A stretch of 7,769 nt of DNA from Endomicrobium sp. (GCA_031283985.1 JAITAQ010000087.1:1-7769); one strand, 5' to 3'. Shown: positions 1-6,444, counted from the first letter of the stretch. The notes: generated by a model not told the origin, from the letters alone. Numbers and translations: made by a program.

Positions 1-234
1 CTCCATAAATATAATTTCCACATTAGACATTTTCAGAATTATCAAAAAAATAATTAAGAGGAATATTAATTGTGGCTGATATTTTTTAACGTTGATAATT
101 TAGGAACTAGTTTGCCAACAATCCATCCACAATTTGTGACTGTTTTACTCTCTCTATCCCCCCCCCATTTTTTCTGCAAGCTTTTGTTGAGTAAATCCCG
201 ATTTTATTACATTTTTAATTTTAACACCTTGCAT
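1..234 (-). pseudogene. Frameshifted XRE/Cro-CI-type helix-turn-helix regulator (continues past left edge)
   Basis: Three reading frames on the minus strand together spell an XRE-family DNA-binding domain. From the ATG at 234 one reads MQGVKIKNVIKSGFTQQ then KLAEKM, which is helices 1-2 of an HTH_3 domain. The frame then hits a run of nine G (plus-strand C at 158-166) and stops at TAG. Removing one G gives SKTVTN, then WIVGKLVPKLSTLK, the recognition helix and following helix. A second frame change in the A-run at 82-87 is needed to read ISATINIPLNYFFDNSENV, the usual end of such domains. A TAA at 25-23 follows, but the same frame continues as CGNYIYG to the edge, so that stop may be a nonsense mutation. 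The start still has AGGA (245-242) seven bases upstream. The family match is by eye. Two frameshifts plus a stop argue for a dead gene rather than a sequencing slip. The regulated target is unknown. Confidence 0.72.
158..166. repeat. C9 homopolymer (G9 on the coding strand of the regulator remnant)
   Basis: This is an uninterrupted run of nine C in a stretch that is otherwise mostly A and T. It lies inside the HTH regulator remnant directly after codon 23. Changing the run by one base restores the frame into the recognition-helix segment. Such tracts slip easily during replication. The run is therefore either the lesion that killed the gene or a former phase-variable switch. Confidence 0.9.
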
Positions 235-430
235 TCTAACATCCTTTTAGATTAATGTCAAACAAACAAATGTTTTTATCAAAAATTAAAATAAACACAT
301 ATTTTGTGATAGAAAAAAAATTGCATTTAACAAAAATATAAGCAGAAAGTAATAATGCACCTAAAGAAGATGGAAAAAATGACCTCAAGGAGAAAATTAA
401 CAAACTTAATAGAAATAAAAATCAAAGTTG

Positions 431-505
431 CGTTTCGTTTGCGGTCACGTGTATTTGTGGATGGAAAAGCAGACGAGCGAAAAAACTCTTGTCTGGGTGT
501 TTTTT
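431..505 (+). ncRNA. Candidate structured RNA or attenuator with competing hairpins
   Basis: By hand count positions 425-499 are about 47% GC, against about 20% in the sequence to the left. In a very AT-rich genome that is a typical mark of a structured RNA. TCGTTTGC (435-442) can pair with GCAGACGA (469-476) over eight positions with one G-U. The stem can extend outward through U434-G477 and, with U433 bulged, through 431-432 with 478-479. The same CAGACGAG (470-477) can instead pair with CTTGTCTG (488-495), forming a hairpin followed by six T. The two folds are mutually exclusive, as in transcription attenuators. No known RNA family is recognised and no promoter is evident. It could be the leader of the ORF at 663, a free small RNA, or the end of a decayed gene. 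Confidence 0.35.
470..505 (+). terminator. Rho-independent terminator candidate
   Basis: The stem is CAGACGAG (470-477) with CTTGTCTG (488-495), eight pairs including one G-U, around a ten-base A-rich loop. GGTG and then six T (500-505) follow. The T-run lies only on the plus-strand side, so it would stop rightward transcription. It sits 157 bases before the small ORF at 663. Confidence 0.5.
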
Positions 506-662
506 GTTTACTTTTTCTATTCAATAAATAAATTGTATCAAAGAGGAAAATTAATAGAAAAAATCGTTAAAAACCCTTTGGGATAAAAGTTGGATTTAAA
601 TTAGGACATGCTTACTTCTAAGTTGTTCCAAAAATGATGTGATTATTATATTAAAAATTTAA

Positions 663-995
663 ATGATGGAAGACCGTTATTCTAATAGCAAAAATTTTAT
701 CAGATTATATGAAAGCAAATCCAGAGGTTTACAAAAGAATGATAGTCGCCTAAACAAAGCGCACTATACGATGAAACTCTCATTAGTTCTTGAAATAGAT
801 GAAAAAAAACTTCTTCTCTCGTGTAAATCAACAGAAGAATATTCATCAAAAGAAGGAAACTTAAGTTCTCTATATGTTGATAAAGGAAAAGCGAAAAAAT
901 ATGAGCATTTTGCGGACGCCAAAATAGATTATAAACGGAGTTATTATTTGCTCTACACTAAATCGCAAGAGATGGAGTTCTCCCAAGTCTTCTAG
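663..995 (+). CDS. Hypothetical 110-residue ORF, doubtful
   Basis: This open frame of 110 codons begins with two consecutive ATGs. It encodes a basic, hydrophilic product rich in K, S, E and Y, with no signal peptide, membrane segment or recognisable motif. No Shine-Dalgarno sequence precedes the ATG (the upstream bases are almost all A and T), and no good promoter is visible apart from a TATTAT at 644-649 without a fitting -35. An overlapping frame reads SDYMKANPEVYKRMIVA at about 697-747 before a stop. That looks more like real protein than the start of this ORF does, so the region may be a decayed gene with shifted frames. It is convergent with the operon on the other strand, and the shared terminator near 1112-1145 would end its transcript. 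I do not recognise the product and it may not be a gene. Confidence 0.25.
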   Translation: MMEDRYSNSKNFIRLYESKSRGLQKNDSRLNKAHYTMKLSLVLEIDEKKLLLSCKSTEEYSSKEGNLSSLYVDKGKAKKYEHFADAKIDYKRSYYLLYTKSQEMEFSQVF

Positions 996-1111
996 ATCGT
1001 ATTTCCCATTAGGTATCTTCTATGAGAACGGCATTCCTCTACTATATTACTACAATCTCCACCAAAATGCTTAAGATAGAGTGGGAGAATACTTTAAAAT
1101 TTTAACGTGTT

Positions 1112-1145
1112 AAAAAAATTTTAATTACCAAGGTAATATTTTTTT
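1112..1145. terminator. Bidirectional terminator hairpin overlapping the stop codon of the last operon gene
   Basis: ATTACC (1124-1129) and GGTAAT (1132-1137) form a short stem. A7 (1112-1118) lies on the left and T7 (1139-1145) on the right, so either strand ends in a T-run. For the minus-strand operon the hairpin spans the last codons (L-P-W) and the TAA at 1127-1125. For the plus strand, T7 begins one base after the stem. The stem is weak, with two or three G-C pairs, but A7/T7 pairing could lengthen it. Its place between converging transcripts fits a shared terminator. Confidence 0.5.
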
Positions 1146-2027
1146 CCACCAAAGCTGATGTTTTGACTCTAAAATTTTTATTTTTGTATTGCTTTTAACT
1201 TTTGCTAAACCAATTATGGAAGGTGTATAGTTTAAATAGATTTCAAAGTCATCGTTCTTGTAAGCAACTTTTTTAACTATGGCTGGAACTGGATACATAT
1301 TACCGCCTTCTATCCCTCCTATCAAGTGCGCAATATAATGCGTTAAGTCTCTCTCGTCTATTATTGTTGACAGTACTGTGTCTCCATTAACAATTTTTTT
1401 TATAGGTTTTCCATTGTTGTCTTCTAATATTTTGACGTCAAGTTCTATAAACCCTAAATCATAATTCAGAGTTGATATAGAATTCTGTTTTAGGTTATAA
1501 TTGGGAAGTTTTTTAAATTGAGTTAAATTTAATTCTTCATTTTCAATTTCTATAAACACTTCTGTAGGATAGAAAAAGTTTTTCATTATAGAAGAAATTT
1601 CTTCTGAGGAAATAATAATAGCTTCTTTTAAAACTTTTTGAATATAAACTTTTAAATTCTCTTCTGTTTCTTTAGTGTATATTTCCATAGCACCAGAATT
1701 TAAACGAGCTGAAAAAATAGCTTTTTCATATGAAAACCAATCCATATTTATGGCAATTTCATATGTTGCAGGATTGCGAGAAAATGTTATATTGAACCGC
1801 ACAATCTCTGACGTTTTCATATTTATAATTATATGTATAAGTCCATATATGTTTTCTTTCAGAAAAATTATCTTTATTTTAAATGTTGTGATGAATTTTA
1901 AAATAAAACCTATTGCTGTAATAGCTTTTTCAAGATTGTTATTTGAAAGATAAAGCGCAAGTTCTGCTTCAGAACGTTTGCAGCCAGTTTCTTCCATTAA
2001 AATTTGAAAATAGTCTTTTTCTGTCAT
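1125..2027 (-). CDS. Conserved-looking protein of unknown function with UBA-like N-terminus
   Basis: A 300-residue protein that I cannot name. Residues 6-40 look like a small three-helix UBA-type fold: METGC-like turn (EETGCKRSEAELALYL), then NNNLEKAITAI. This resembles the helix-turn pattern at the N-terminus of elongation factor Ts. Residues 42-82 alternate hydrophobic and charged positions, as in amphipathic beta-strands rather than membrane helices. A mixed alpha/beta region follows, with a Gly-rich turn (LIGGIEGGNMYPVP, 235-248) and a Trp-ending tail (LWWKKILPW). There is no signal peptide, so it is probably cytoplasmic. It lies 36 bp behind xerC on the same strand and is the last gene before a terminator, hence very likely cotranscribed with dprA-topA-xerC. 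No Shine-Dalgarno is visible before its ATG, so translation may rely on coupling to xerC or an A/T-rich leader. The other in-frame ATG, ten codons in, has no better site and would cut the UBA-like part. Coding is well supported; function is unknown. Confidence 0.85.
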   Translation of the reverse strand: MTEKDYFQILMEETGCKRSEAELALYLSNNNLEKAITAIGFILKFITTFKIKIIFLKENIYGLIHIIINMKTSEIVRFNITFSRNPATYEIAINMDWFSYEKAIFSARLNSGAMEIYTKETEENLKVYIQKVLKEAIIISSEEISSIMKNFFYPTEVFIEIENEELNLTQFKKLPNYNLKQNSISTLNYDLGFIELDVKILEDNNGKPIKKIVNGDTVLSTIIDERDLTHYIAHLIGGIEGGNMYPVPAIVKKVAYKNDDFEIYLNYTPSIIGLAKVKSNTKIKILESKHQLWWKKILPW

Positions 2028-2063
2028 AAATTTATTTTTTATATTCTAAGATTGCGGTTAAAG

Positions 2064-2999
2064 CTATTTGCGGGGATGTGTCTTTTTATATATCTTCTTC
2101 AAACTTTCTATTGTAACATGAGTGTAGATCTGCGTTGTAGAAAGATTCTTATGTCCAAGCATTTCTTGTACGCTCCTTATATCGCAGCCTCTATCCAAAA
2201 TATGTGTTGCAAAAGTATGCCTTAAAGTATGAGGGCTTGCTCTCTTTAAAATATCTGACTTAATAAACAATCTATGTACTATTCGCCTTGCCGTCCTTTG
2301 GCACATCCTTGTAGAATGATCGTTTAAAAACATCGGCGAATTTATATCAAATGGAAGCCCTACTTCGCGGCGTTCTTTTATATAGTTTAGTATTGCTTCC
2401 ACGCACTTATCTCCTATAGGGACGATTCTCTCTTTATTGCCTTTTCCAACCACCGTGACAGTATTTGATATAAAATCTACATTTTTTATGTTTAAACTCA
2501 TTAGTTCTTCTATTCTAAGTCCACATGAATAAAGAAATTCAACCATAGCCCTGTCGCGAAGTTTTACATTTTCTAAACTTAAAAGTTGTTGCATTTCTGT
2601 TTCTGTTAGGAATAAAGGTATTTTTTTATCTTTTTTTATTCCGGACATGCTTTGCATAGGGCTTTGTTTTATAACTTTGTTTATTATCAAAAACTTATAG
2701 AAAGTGCGTAGTGTCGTAAATTTTCTTGAAAGTGTAGATTTTTTTAATTCTTTATCGCAGATTTCTTTAAAAAATGTGCGTACGTCATATTTGCTAACAT
2801 TTGATAAAAGTAATTCTTTATTTTTCAAAAACATAACAAAATCAAGCACATCTCTTGTATAAGCTCTTAAAGTGTGTTTGGAAAAATTTCTCTCGCCTTT
2901 AAGATATTTTATAAAAGAATCTATTTGCCCTGAATTTTCTTTTTCAACATTTTTTTGGACTTCGTCGCTGCTTCTTCTTTCGGAGCTTTTGGTATCCAT
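2064..2999 (-). CDS. xerC: Tyrosine site-specific recombinase, XerC/XerD type
   Basis: A 311-residue tyrosine recombinase that in known family members resolves chromosome dimers at dif with a partner recombinase under FtsK control. The N-terminal SAM-like core-binding domain spans about residues 25-110 (SFIKYLKGERNFSKHTLRAY). The catalytic domain spans about 128-300 and has all the active residues: Arg162 in SCGLRIEELM, Lys186 in GKGNKER, His257 and Arg260 in PHTLRHTFATH, His283 in LGHKNLSTTQIYTH and the nucleophile Tyr292. The end, SLKKIYKKTHPRK, is typical of XerC/D. The start at 2999 is chosen because AGGA (3010-3007) lies seven bases upstream. ATGs at 3014 and 3032 lack one and lengthen an already unstructured N-terminus. 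The gene starts inside the 3' end of topA and overlaps it by 79 bp. Sequence alone does not separate XerC from XerD. No second Xer gene is in view, so the enzyme could also act alone, as XerH/XerS types do. Confidence 0.93.
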   Translation of the reverse strand: MDTKSSERRSSDEVQKNVEKENSGQIDSFIKYLKGERNFSKHTLRAYTRDVLDFVMFLKNKELLLSNVSKYDVRTFFKEICDKELKKSTLSRKFTTLRTFYKFLIINKVIKQSPMQSMSGIKKDKKIPLFLTETEMQQLLSLENVKLRDRAMVEFLYSCGLRIEELMSLNIKNVDFISNTVTVVGKGNKERIVPIGDKCVEAILNYIKERREVGLPFDINSPMFLNDHSTRMCQRTARRIVHRLFIKSDILKRASPHTLRHTFATHILDRGCDIRSVQEMLGHKNLSTTQIYTHVTIESLKKIYKKTHPRK

Positions 3000-5134
3000 T
3001 GTAAATTCCTGCATTTTGGGAATGCCGAACAAGTGAAGAATGGTCCTCTTTTACCTATTCTTTTAAGCATTTCAGAGCCGCATTTTTCACATTTTATGTC
3101 AGTATGTTCAGGATCAGGTTTTATTACTTTGTTGCCGTTTTTATCTATATTATACGTGGTTTTGCATTCTTCATTTTTGCATATAAGGTATTGTTTGCCT
3201 CTAAACCCTACCTTTTTAAGTAAAGGGCTTGCACATTTGTAGCATTTAATATCTGTTTCCTGCGGACCGTCTATTTTTGTGCCATTTTTATCCAGAGATA
3301 TTGTGGTTTTACATTCTGGGTATTCGGAACAACCCAGAAACTGTCCATTTCTGGAATCTCTGATAACCATAGGTTTCCCGCAGTTGGGACATATTTCAGA
3401 AGACATTTGAGATTGTATTTTTTGTCTTTGTAGATTTTTCTCAGCATATCCAAGGTCCTTATCAAACGGCGTATAAAAATCTTTTAAAACGTCTTGCCAC
3501 TTAGCCTTATCTTCAGCTATATTATCAAGTTTTTCCTCAACATTTGCGGTAAATTTAACGTTTACGATATTTCCAAAGTGGTTTTTTAGAACGTCGTTTA
3601 CAACAATGCCAAGATTAGTTGGAATAAATTTTTTAGTGTCAAGGCGTACATATAGTCTATCAAGAATAGTTTTAATTGTAGGAGCGTATGTGGACGGTCT
3701 TCCTATTCCGTGTTCTTCTAACGTTTTAATTAGACTTGCTTCGTTGTAACGCGGGAGCGGTTCTGTAAAATGTTGCTGAGGTATTATCTGCAAAAGATTT
3801 AAAATTTCCTGTTCTATAAGAAGTGGAAGTTTTGTTTCTTTTTCATCATCATCTAAGTTGTAAACTTTCATAAATCCGTCAAATATAAGTGAACTTCCGG
3901 AAACTCTGAATATATAATCTTTTGCTGAAATTTCAGTTATTATAATGCTATATACAGCATCAGTCATTTGACTTGCAGTAAATCTTTTCCATATTAAATC
4001 GTACAGTTTAAATTCTTCAGGTGTTAGATACTGCTTTATTTCTGATGGAATTTTTTTTGGGAAAGTTGGTCTTATGGCTTCGTGCGCTTCTTGAGCATTT
4101 TTAGATTTTGTTTTGTAAGCCCTCGCTATTTTAGGAAGAAATTTTTTCCCGTAAGAAGATTCTATAAACTTTAACGCTTCTACTTGAGCACTCTTTGCTA
4201 TGTTTAAAGAATCTGTTCTCATATATGTTATAAGACCTATTTCTGCACTTCCTCCGATATGAACTCCTTCGTAAAGCTTTTGTGCTATTGCCATTGTTCT
4301 TGAAGGAGAAAAACCCAAACGTCTGGAAGCATCTTGCTGCAAAGTAGAAGTTGTGTATGGAGCGTATGGAGATCGTCTGCGCTGTTTTGTTTCAACAGAC
4401 TTTACGATGTATTTAGCTTCTTTTAAGTCAATTAGTATTTTCTCAGCTTCTTCTTTTGTTTTTATAGATAATTTCTCAAATTTTACATCGCCTTTAGCTG
4501 CTAATATGGCTTTAAAATGCAAAGCATCTTTATCTGTTTTTTCAAGCTCCACCTCTATACTCCAATATTCAACTGGGATGAATCTTTTAATTTCTTCTTC
4601 CCTATCGCATATAAGCATTACCGCTACAGACTGTACTCTGCCTGCAGAAAGTCCTATTTTGATTTTTTTCCACAAAAGGGGGGAAAGTTTATAACCTACA
4701 AGCCTGTCTAGTAATCTGCGTGCCTGCTGGCTGTTTACAAGACCCATATCCAAACTTCTTGGATGTTTTACAGAATCTAATATGGCTTCAGTCGTAATTT
4801 CATTAAATGTTATTCTTAAAATTTTTGAATCCGAGAGTTTTAAAGCTTCCTTTAAATGCCAAGCAATGGCTTCTCCCTCGCGGTCAAAATCTGTGGCTAA
4901 ATAGACTATATCGGCTTTATCTGCTTCTTTCTTTAAGTCAGATATAACCTTTTTAGCCTTAGGTATATTAGTATATGTCGGTTCAAAACTATTTTCTATA
5001 TCTATTCCAAGTTTGCTTTTAGGCAAATCTCTTATATGCCCATAAGAGCTTTTAACCTTAAAGTCTTTTTCCAAAATTTTGGATATAGTTTTTTCTTTTG
5101 CAGGAGACTCAACTATAACTAAATATTTAGGCAT
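2921..5134 (-). CDS. topA: DNA topoisomerase I (type IA, omega protein)
   Basis: A 737-residue enzyme that relaxes negative supercoils by cutting one strand through a 5'-phosphotyrosine link. The N-terminal Toprim domain begins at once with MPKYLVIVESPAKEKTI (Glu9) and carries the metal-binding TDFDREGE (Asp82, Asp84, Glu86). The active Tyr304 lies in GLITYMRTDS, and HEAIRPT (351-357) and HGIGRPSTYAPTI (475-487) are standard type IA blocks. The C-terminus holds three four-cysteine zinc modules (Cys582/585/602/608, 631/634/652/657, 682/685/702/708), then a Lys-rich tail that may bind DNA or RNA polymerase. The start is set at 5134 because AGGAG (5146-5142) sits seven bases upstream and the protein then begins exactly where the family does. 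An ATG at 5170 adds twelve odd residues. It lies 53 bp behind dprA. The gene is complete, with no missing key residue. Confidence 0.97.
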   Translation of the reverse strand: MPKYLVIVESPAKEKTISKILEKDFKVKSSYGHIRDLPKSKLGIDIENSFEPTYTNIPKAKKVISDLKKEADKADIVYLATDFDREGEAIAWHLKEALKLSDSKILRITFNEITTEAILDSVKHPRSLDMGLVNSQQARRLLDRLVGYKLSPLLWKKIKIGLSAGRVQSVAVMLICDREEEIKRFIPVEYWSIEVELEKTDKDALHFKAILAAKGDVKFEKLSIKTKEEAEKILIDLKEAKYIVKSVETKQRRRSPYAPYTTSTLQQDASRRLGFSPSRTMAIAQKLYEGVHIGGSAEIGLITYMRTDSLNIAKSAQVEALKFIESSYGKKFLPKIARAYKTKSKNAQEAHEAIRPTFPKKIPSEIKQYLTPEEFKLYDLIWKRFTASQMTDAVYSIIITEISAKDYIFRVSGSSLIFDGFMKVYNLDDDEKETKLPLLIEQEILNLLQIIPQQHFTEPLPRYNEASLIKTLEEHGIGRPSTYAPTIKTILDRLYVRLDTKKFIPTNLGIVVNDVLKNHFGNIVNVKFTANVEEKLDNIAEDKAKWQDVLKDFYTPFDKDLGYAEKNLQRQKIQSQMSSEICPNCGKPMVIRDSRNGQFLGCSEYPECKTTISLDKNGTKIDGPQETDIKCYKCASPLLKKVGFRGKQYLICKNEECKTTYNIDKNGNKVIKPDPEHTDIKCEKCGSEMLKRIGKRGPFFTCSAFPKCRNLQWIPKAPKEEAATKSKKMLKKKIQGK
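2999..3010 (-). promoter_or_regulatory. Ribosome-binding site that sets the xerC start
   Basis: On the minus strand GCAGGA precedes the ATG at 2999-2997, with AGGA at 3010-3007 and a seven-base spacer. It lies inside the last codons of topA, so xerC translation begins while ribosomes are still finishing topA. The upstream candidate ATGs at 3014 and 3032 have nothing comparable. Confidence 0.6.
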
Positions 5135-5146
5135 TATTTTACTCCT
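5135..5146 (-). promoter_or_regulatory. Ribosome-binding site that sets the topA start
   Basis: AGGAG at 5146-5142 lies seven bases before the ATG at 5134-5132, the strongest Shine-Dalgarno match in the window. It decides against the twelve-codon longer form starting at 5170. Confidence 0.75.
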
Positions 5147-5187
5147 ATACTTGCGATGAGTATTGTACAAATACTCAAAAATTCTGC

Positions 5188-6282
5188 TTAGTATGTTCTT
5201 ATATATATTTGTCCGGGGGTATTTTTTATTAGCCCGGTTATTTCCAGCTTTAAAAGTGCAGCTGACGTTTCAGAAATATCAAGATTTAATTTTTCAGCAA
5301 TTAAATCTGTCGGCAAGCCGTCGCTATCATTTTCTATTAAATTAAGTATTGCTGTTTCAAGCTTATCCAAACAGCCTAACCCTATTTGTTTTTTTAGTTC
5401 ATTTTTTGTAAGCCAGCCAAGTTGTTGCGCCATATTTTGCGGACTTATAGCCATACAAGCTCCATTTTGTATAAGATCGTTTGTTCCTTTTGATACATTT
5501 GAATATATGCTTCCCGGTACGGCAAAAACATCTTTGCCGTAGTCTGCGCAAAATCTTGCCGTTATAGTTGCTCCGCTGCCAATCCCAGCTTCTGTAAGTA
5601 GAGTAGCTTTTGACAATCCCGCTATGATTCTATTTCTTCTTGGAAAAGTTCCCTTCTCTGGTGGTTGTTTTAAAGTGAATTCGCTTATAACAGCTCCGTT
5701 TTGCGAAATTACTTCCTGAAGTTTCTTATTTTCAGGAGGATAATTTACAAGAAGTCCGTTGCCAAGCACAGCTATTGTACGCGATTTATTTTCTAAGGCT
5801 GTTATATGAGCCAAAGCGTCAACGCCTCTGGCAAGTCCGGAAACTATAGTAATACCTTTCTTTGCAAAATAAGATGCAAAATCTGAAGTAACTGTTTTAC
5901 CATAATTGCTTATCTTTCTGGAGCCGATTATTGATATTGATTCAGAGTCTTTTTCCAAAATAGTGCCTTTTATATATAAAACAAGCGGTTTGCCGGGCAG
6001 CTCTCTAAGAGGTTTTGGATAGTTGTTATCTGTATATAGGACTACAGATATACTATTCTTTTTAGCAAGTTCAAGTTCTTTTTCAGCTTTTTCAGAAACG
6101 GAACTGTTAATAATAGCTTCAGAAAGAATCGCACCAATTCCTTCAACAGACATAAGGTCTTTTTTTTCTGCTTTAAAAATAGAGCACGCATCGCCAAATT
6201 TTTCAAGCAGTCTAAAAAACCTTACAGAACCTATATCTCCTGACAAAATGAGTTTGAATAAAGACAACTCTTTTTCATTCAT
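5188..6282 (-). CDS. dprA: DNA-processing protein DprA (Smf)
   Basis: A 364-residue protein. Family members bind single-stranded DNA that has entered by transformation, shield it and load RecA. Residues 1-65 form an N-terminal helical part with a helix-hairpin-helix element (SVEGIGAILSEAI). Residues about 75-285 are the Rossmann-like DprA core, with IIGSRKISNYG (118-128), SGLARGVDALAH (148-159), GTFPRRNRIIAGLS (211-224), EAGIGSGATITAR (231-243) and GTNDLIQNGA (266-275). About 305-360 is the C-terminal winged-helix domain (DGLPTDLIAEKLNLD, then LKLEITGLIKNTPGQIY). All parts are intact and length is normal for the three-domain form. The ATG at 6282 gives a natural N-terminus but lacks a Shine-Dalgarno, and a strong promoter candidate lies directly before it. 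It is first in the minus-strand operon and divergent from thrS. Whether the cell is competent cannot be judged here, as no uptake genes are in view. Confidence 0.95.
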   Translation of the reverse strand: MNEKELSLFKLILSGDIGSVRFFRLLEKFGDACSIFKAEKKDLMSVEGIGAILSEAIINSSVSEKAEKELELAKKNSISVVLYTDNNYPKPLRELPGKPLVLYIKGTILEKDSESISIIGSRKISNYGKTVTSDFASYFAKKGITIVSGLARGVDALAHITALENKSRTIAVLGNGLLVNYPPENKKLQEVISQNGAVISEFTLKQPPEKGTFPRRNRIIAGLSKATLLTEAGIGSGATITARFCADYGKDVFAVPGSIYSNVSKGTNDLIQNGACMAISPQNMAQQLGWLTKNELKKQIGLGCLDKLETAILNLIENDSDGLPTDLIAEKLNLDISETSAALLKLEITGLIKNTPGQIYIRTY

Positions 6283-6291
6283 TGAGAAACA

Positions 6292-6321
6292 ATTTTAAAT
6301 AAATCATTTATAAGATGTCAA
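6292..6321 (-). promoter_or_regulatory. Promoter candidate for the dprA operon
   Basis: On the minus strand a perfect TTGACA (6321-6316) is followed, after 18 bases, by TAAAAT (6297-6292), five of six matches to the -10 consensus. Transcription would begin near 6285, only two or three bases before the dprA ATG, which would make a nearly leaderless message. An alternative -10, TATAAA at 6312-6307, would leave a leader of about 18 bases but lacks a good -35. Confidence 0.5.
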
Positions 6322-6341
6322 ACTATGTATTAATATTAAAC

Positions 6342-6371
6342 TTAAAAAGCAAGTTAGAAATATTGTATAAT
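6342..6371 (+). promoter_or_regulatory. Promoter candidate for thrS
   Basis: A perfect TATAAT lies at 6366-6371, with TTAAAA (6342-6347, four of six) 18 bases upstream. Transcription would start near 6378 and give an untranslated leader of about 67 bases. I see no T-box or other known leader element in it, only a U-rich run at 6418-6429 just before the ribosome-binding site. Confidence 0.5.
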
Positions 6372-6444
6372 CTAATTGTTTTGGAAATGTATGTGCGTAT
6401 GTCGTAAGTAGCAGCGTTTATTTTTTTTATAAGGTAATAAATTA

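Larger units (their letters stand above)
246..662. other. AT-rich intergenic stretch without a supported protein gene
   Basis: These 417 bases lie between the HTH remnant and the small plus-strand ORF. Most of it is about 20% GC, with several short ORFs that lack a good ribosome-binding site. A 58-codon ORF at 355-531 and a frame open at 342-530 after a stop at 339-341 overlap each other, and neither resembles a family I know. The stretch holds one GC-richer islet, 425-505, described separately. At 532-662 I see only AT-rich sequence and stop-filled frames. I found no convincing promoter for either strand. Confidence 0.6.

Noticed and set aside
70..255. Plus-strand 61-codon ORF starting with TTG
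   Set aside because: It lies antisense to the HTH remnant, has no ribosome-binding site and matches no known protein pattern. The minus strand explains the sequence better.
327..524. Minus-strand 65-codon ORF
   Set aside because: No ribosome-binding site, a composition dictated by AT-rich antisense sequence, and it covers the GC islet that folds on the other strand.
270..527. Plus-strand frame from ATG 270, open except for a TAA at 339-341, ending in a Cys-rich stretch
   Set aside because: It looks protein-like in part (PKEDGKNDLKEKINKLN) but has no start signal after the stop and no recognisable family. The same bases form the hairpins described.
960..1075. Faint 5S rRNA-like pattern on the minus strand (GGTGG, a CCGTTCTCAT-like block, then GGGAGAACTCC)
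   Set aside because: Spacing is wrong, helix I and most conserved 5S positions are missing, and the match is piecemeal.
3000..3032. xerC starts at 3032 or 3014
   Set aside because: No ribosome-binding site at either, and the added residues are read from the topA zinc-module region in another frame.
5135..5170. Longer topA start at 5170
   Set aside because: It adds twelve residues before the universal MPKYLVIVESPAKE start and lacks the AGGAG that serves the ATG at 5134.
6378..6444. T-box or other regulatory leader before thrS
   Set aside because: At about 67 bases it is too short for a T-box, and no specifier, T-box sequence or stable hairpin is visible.
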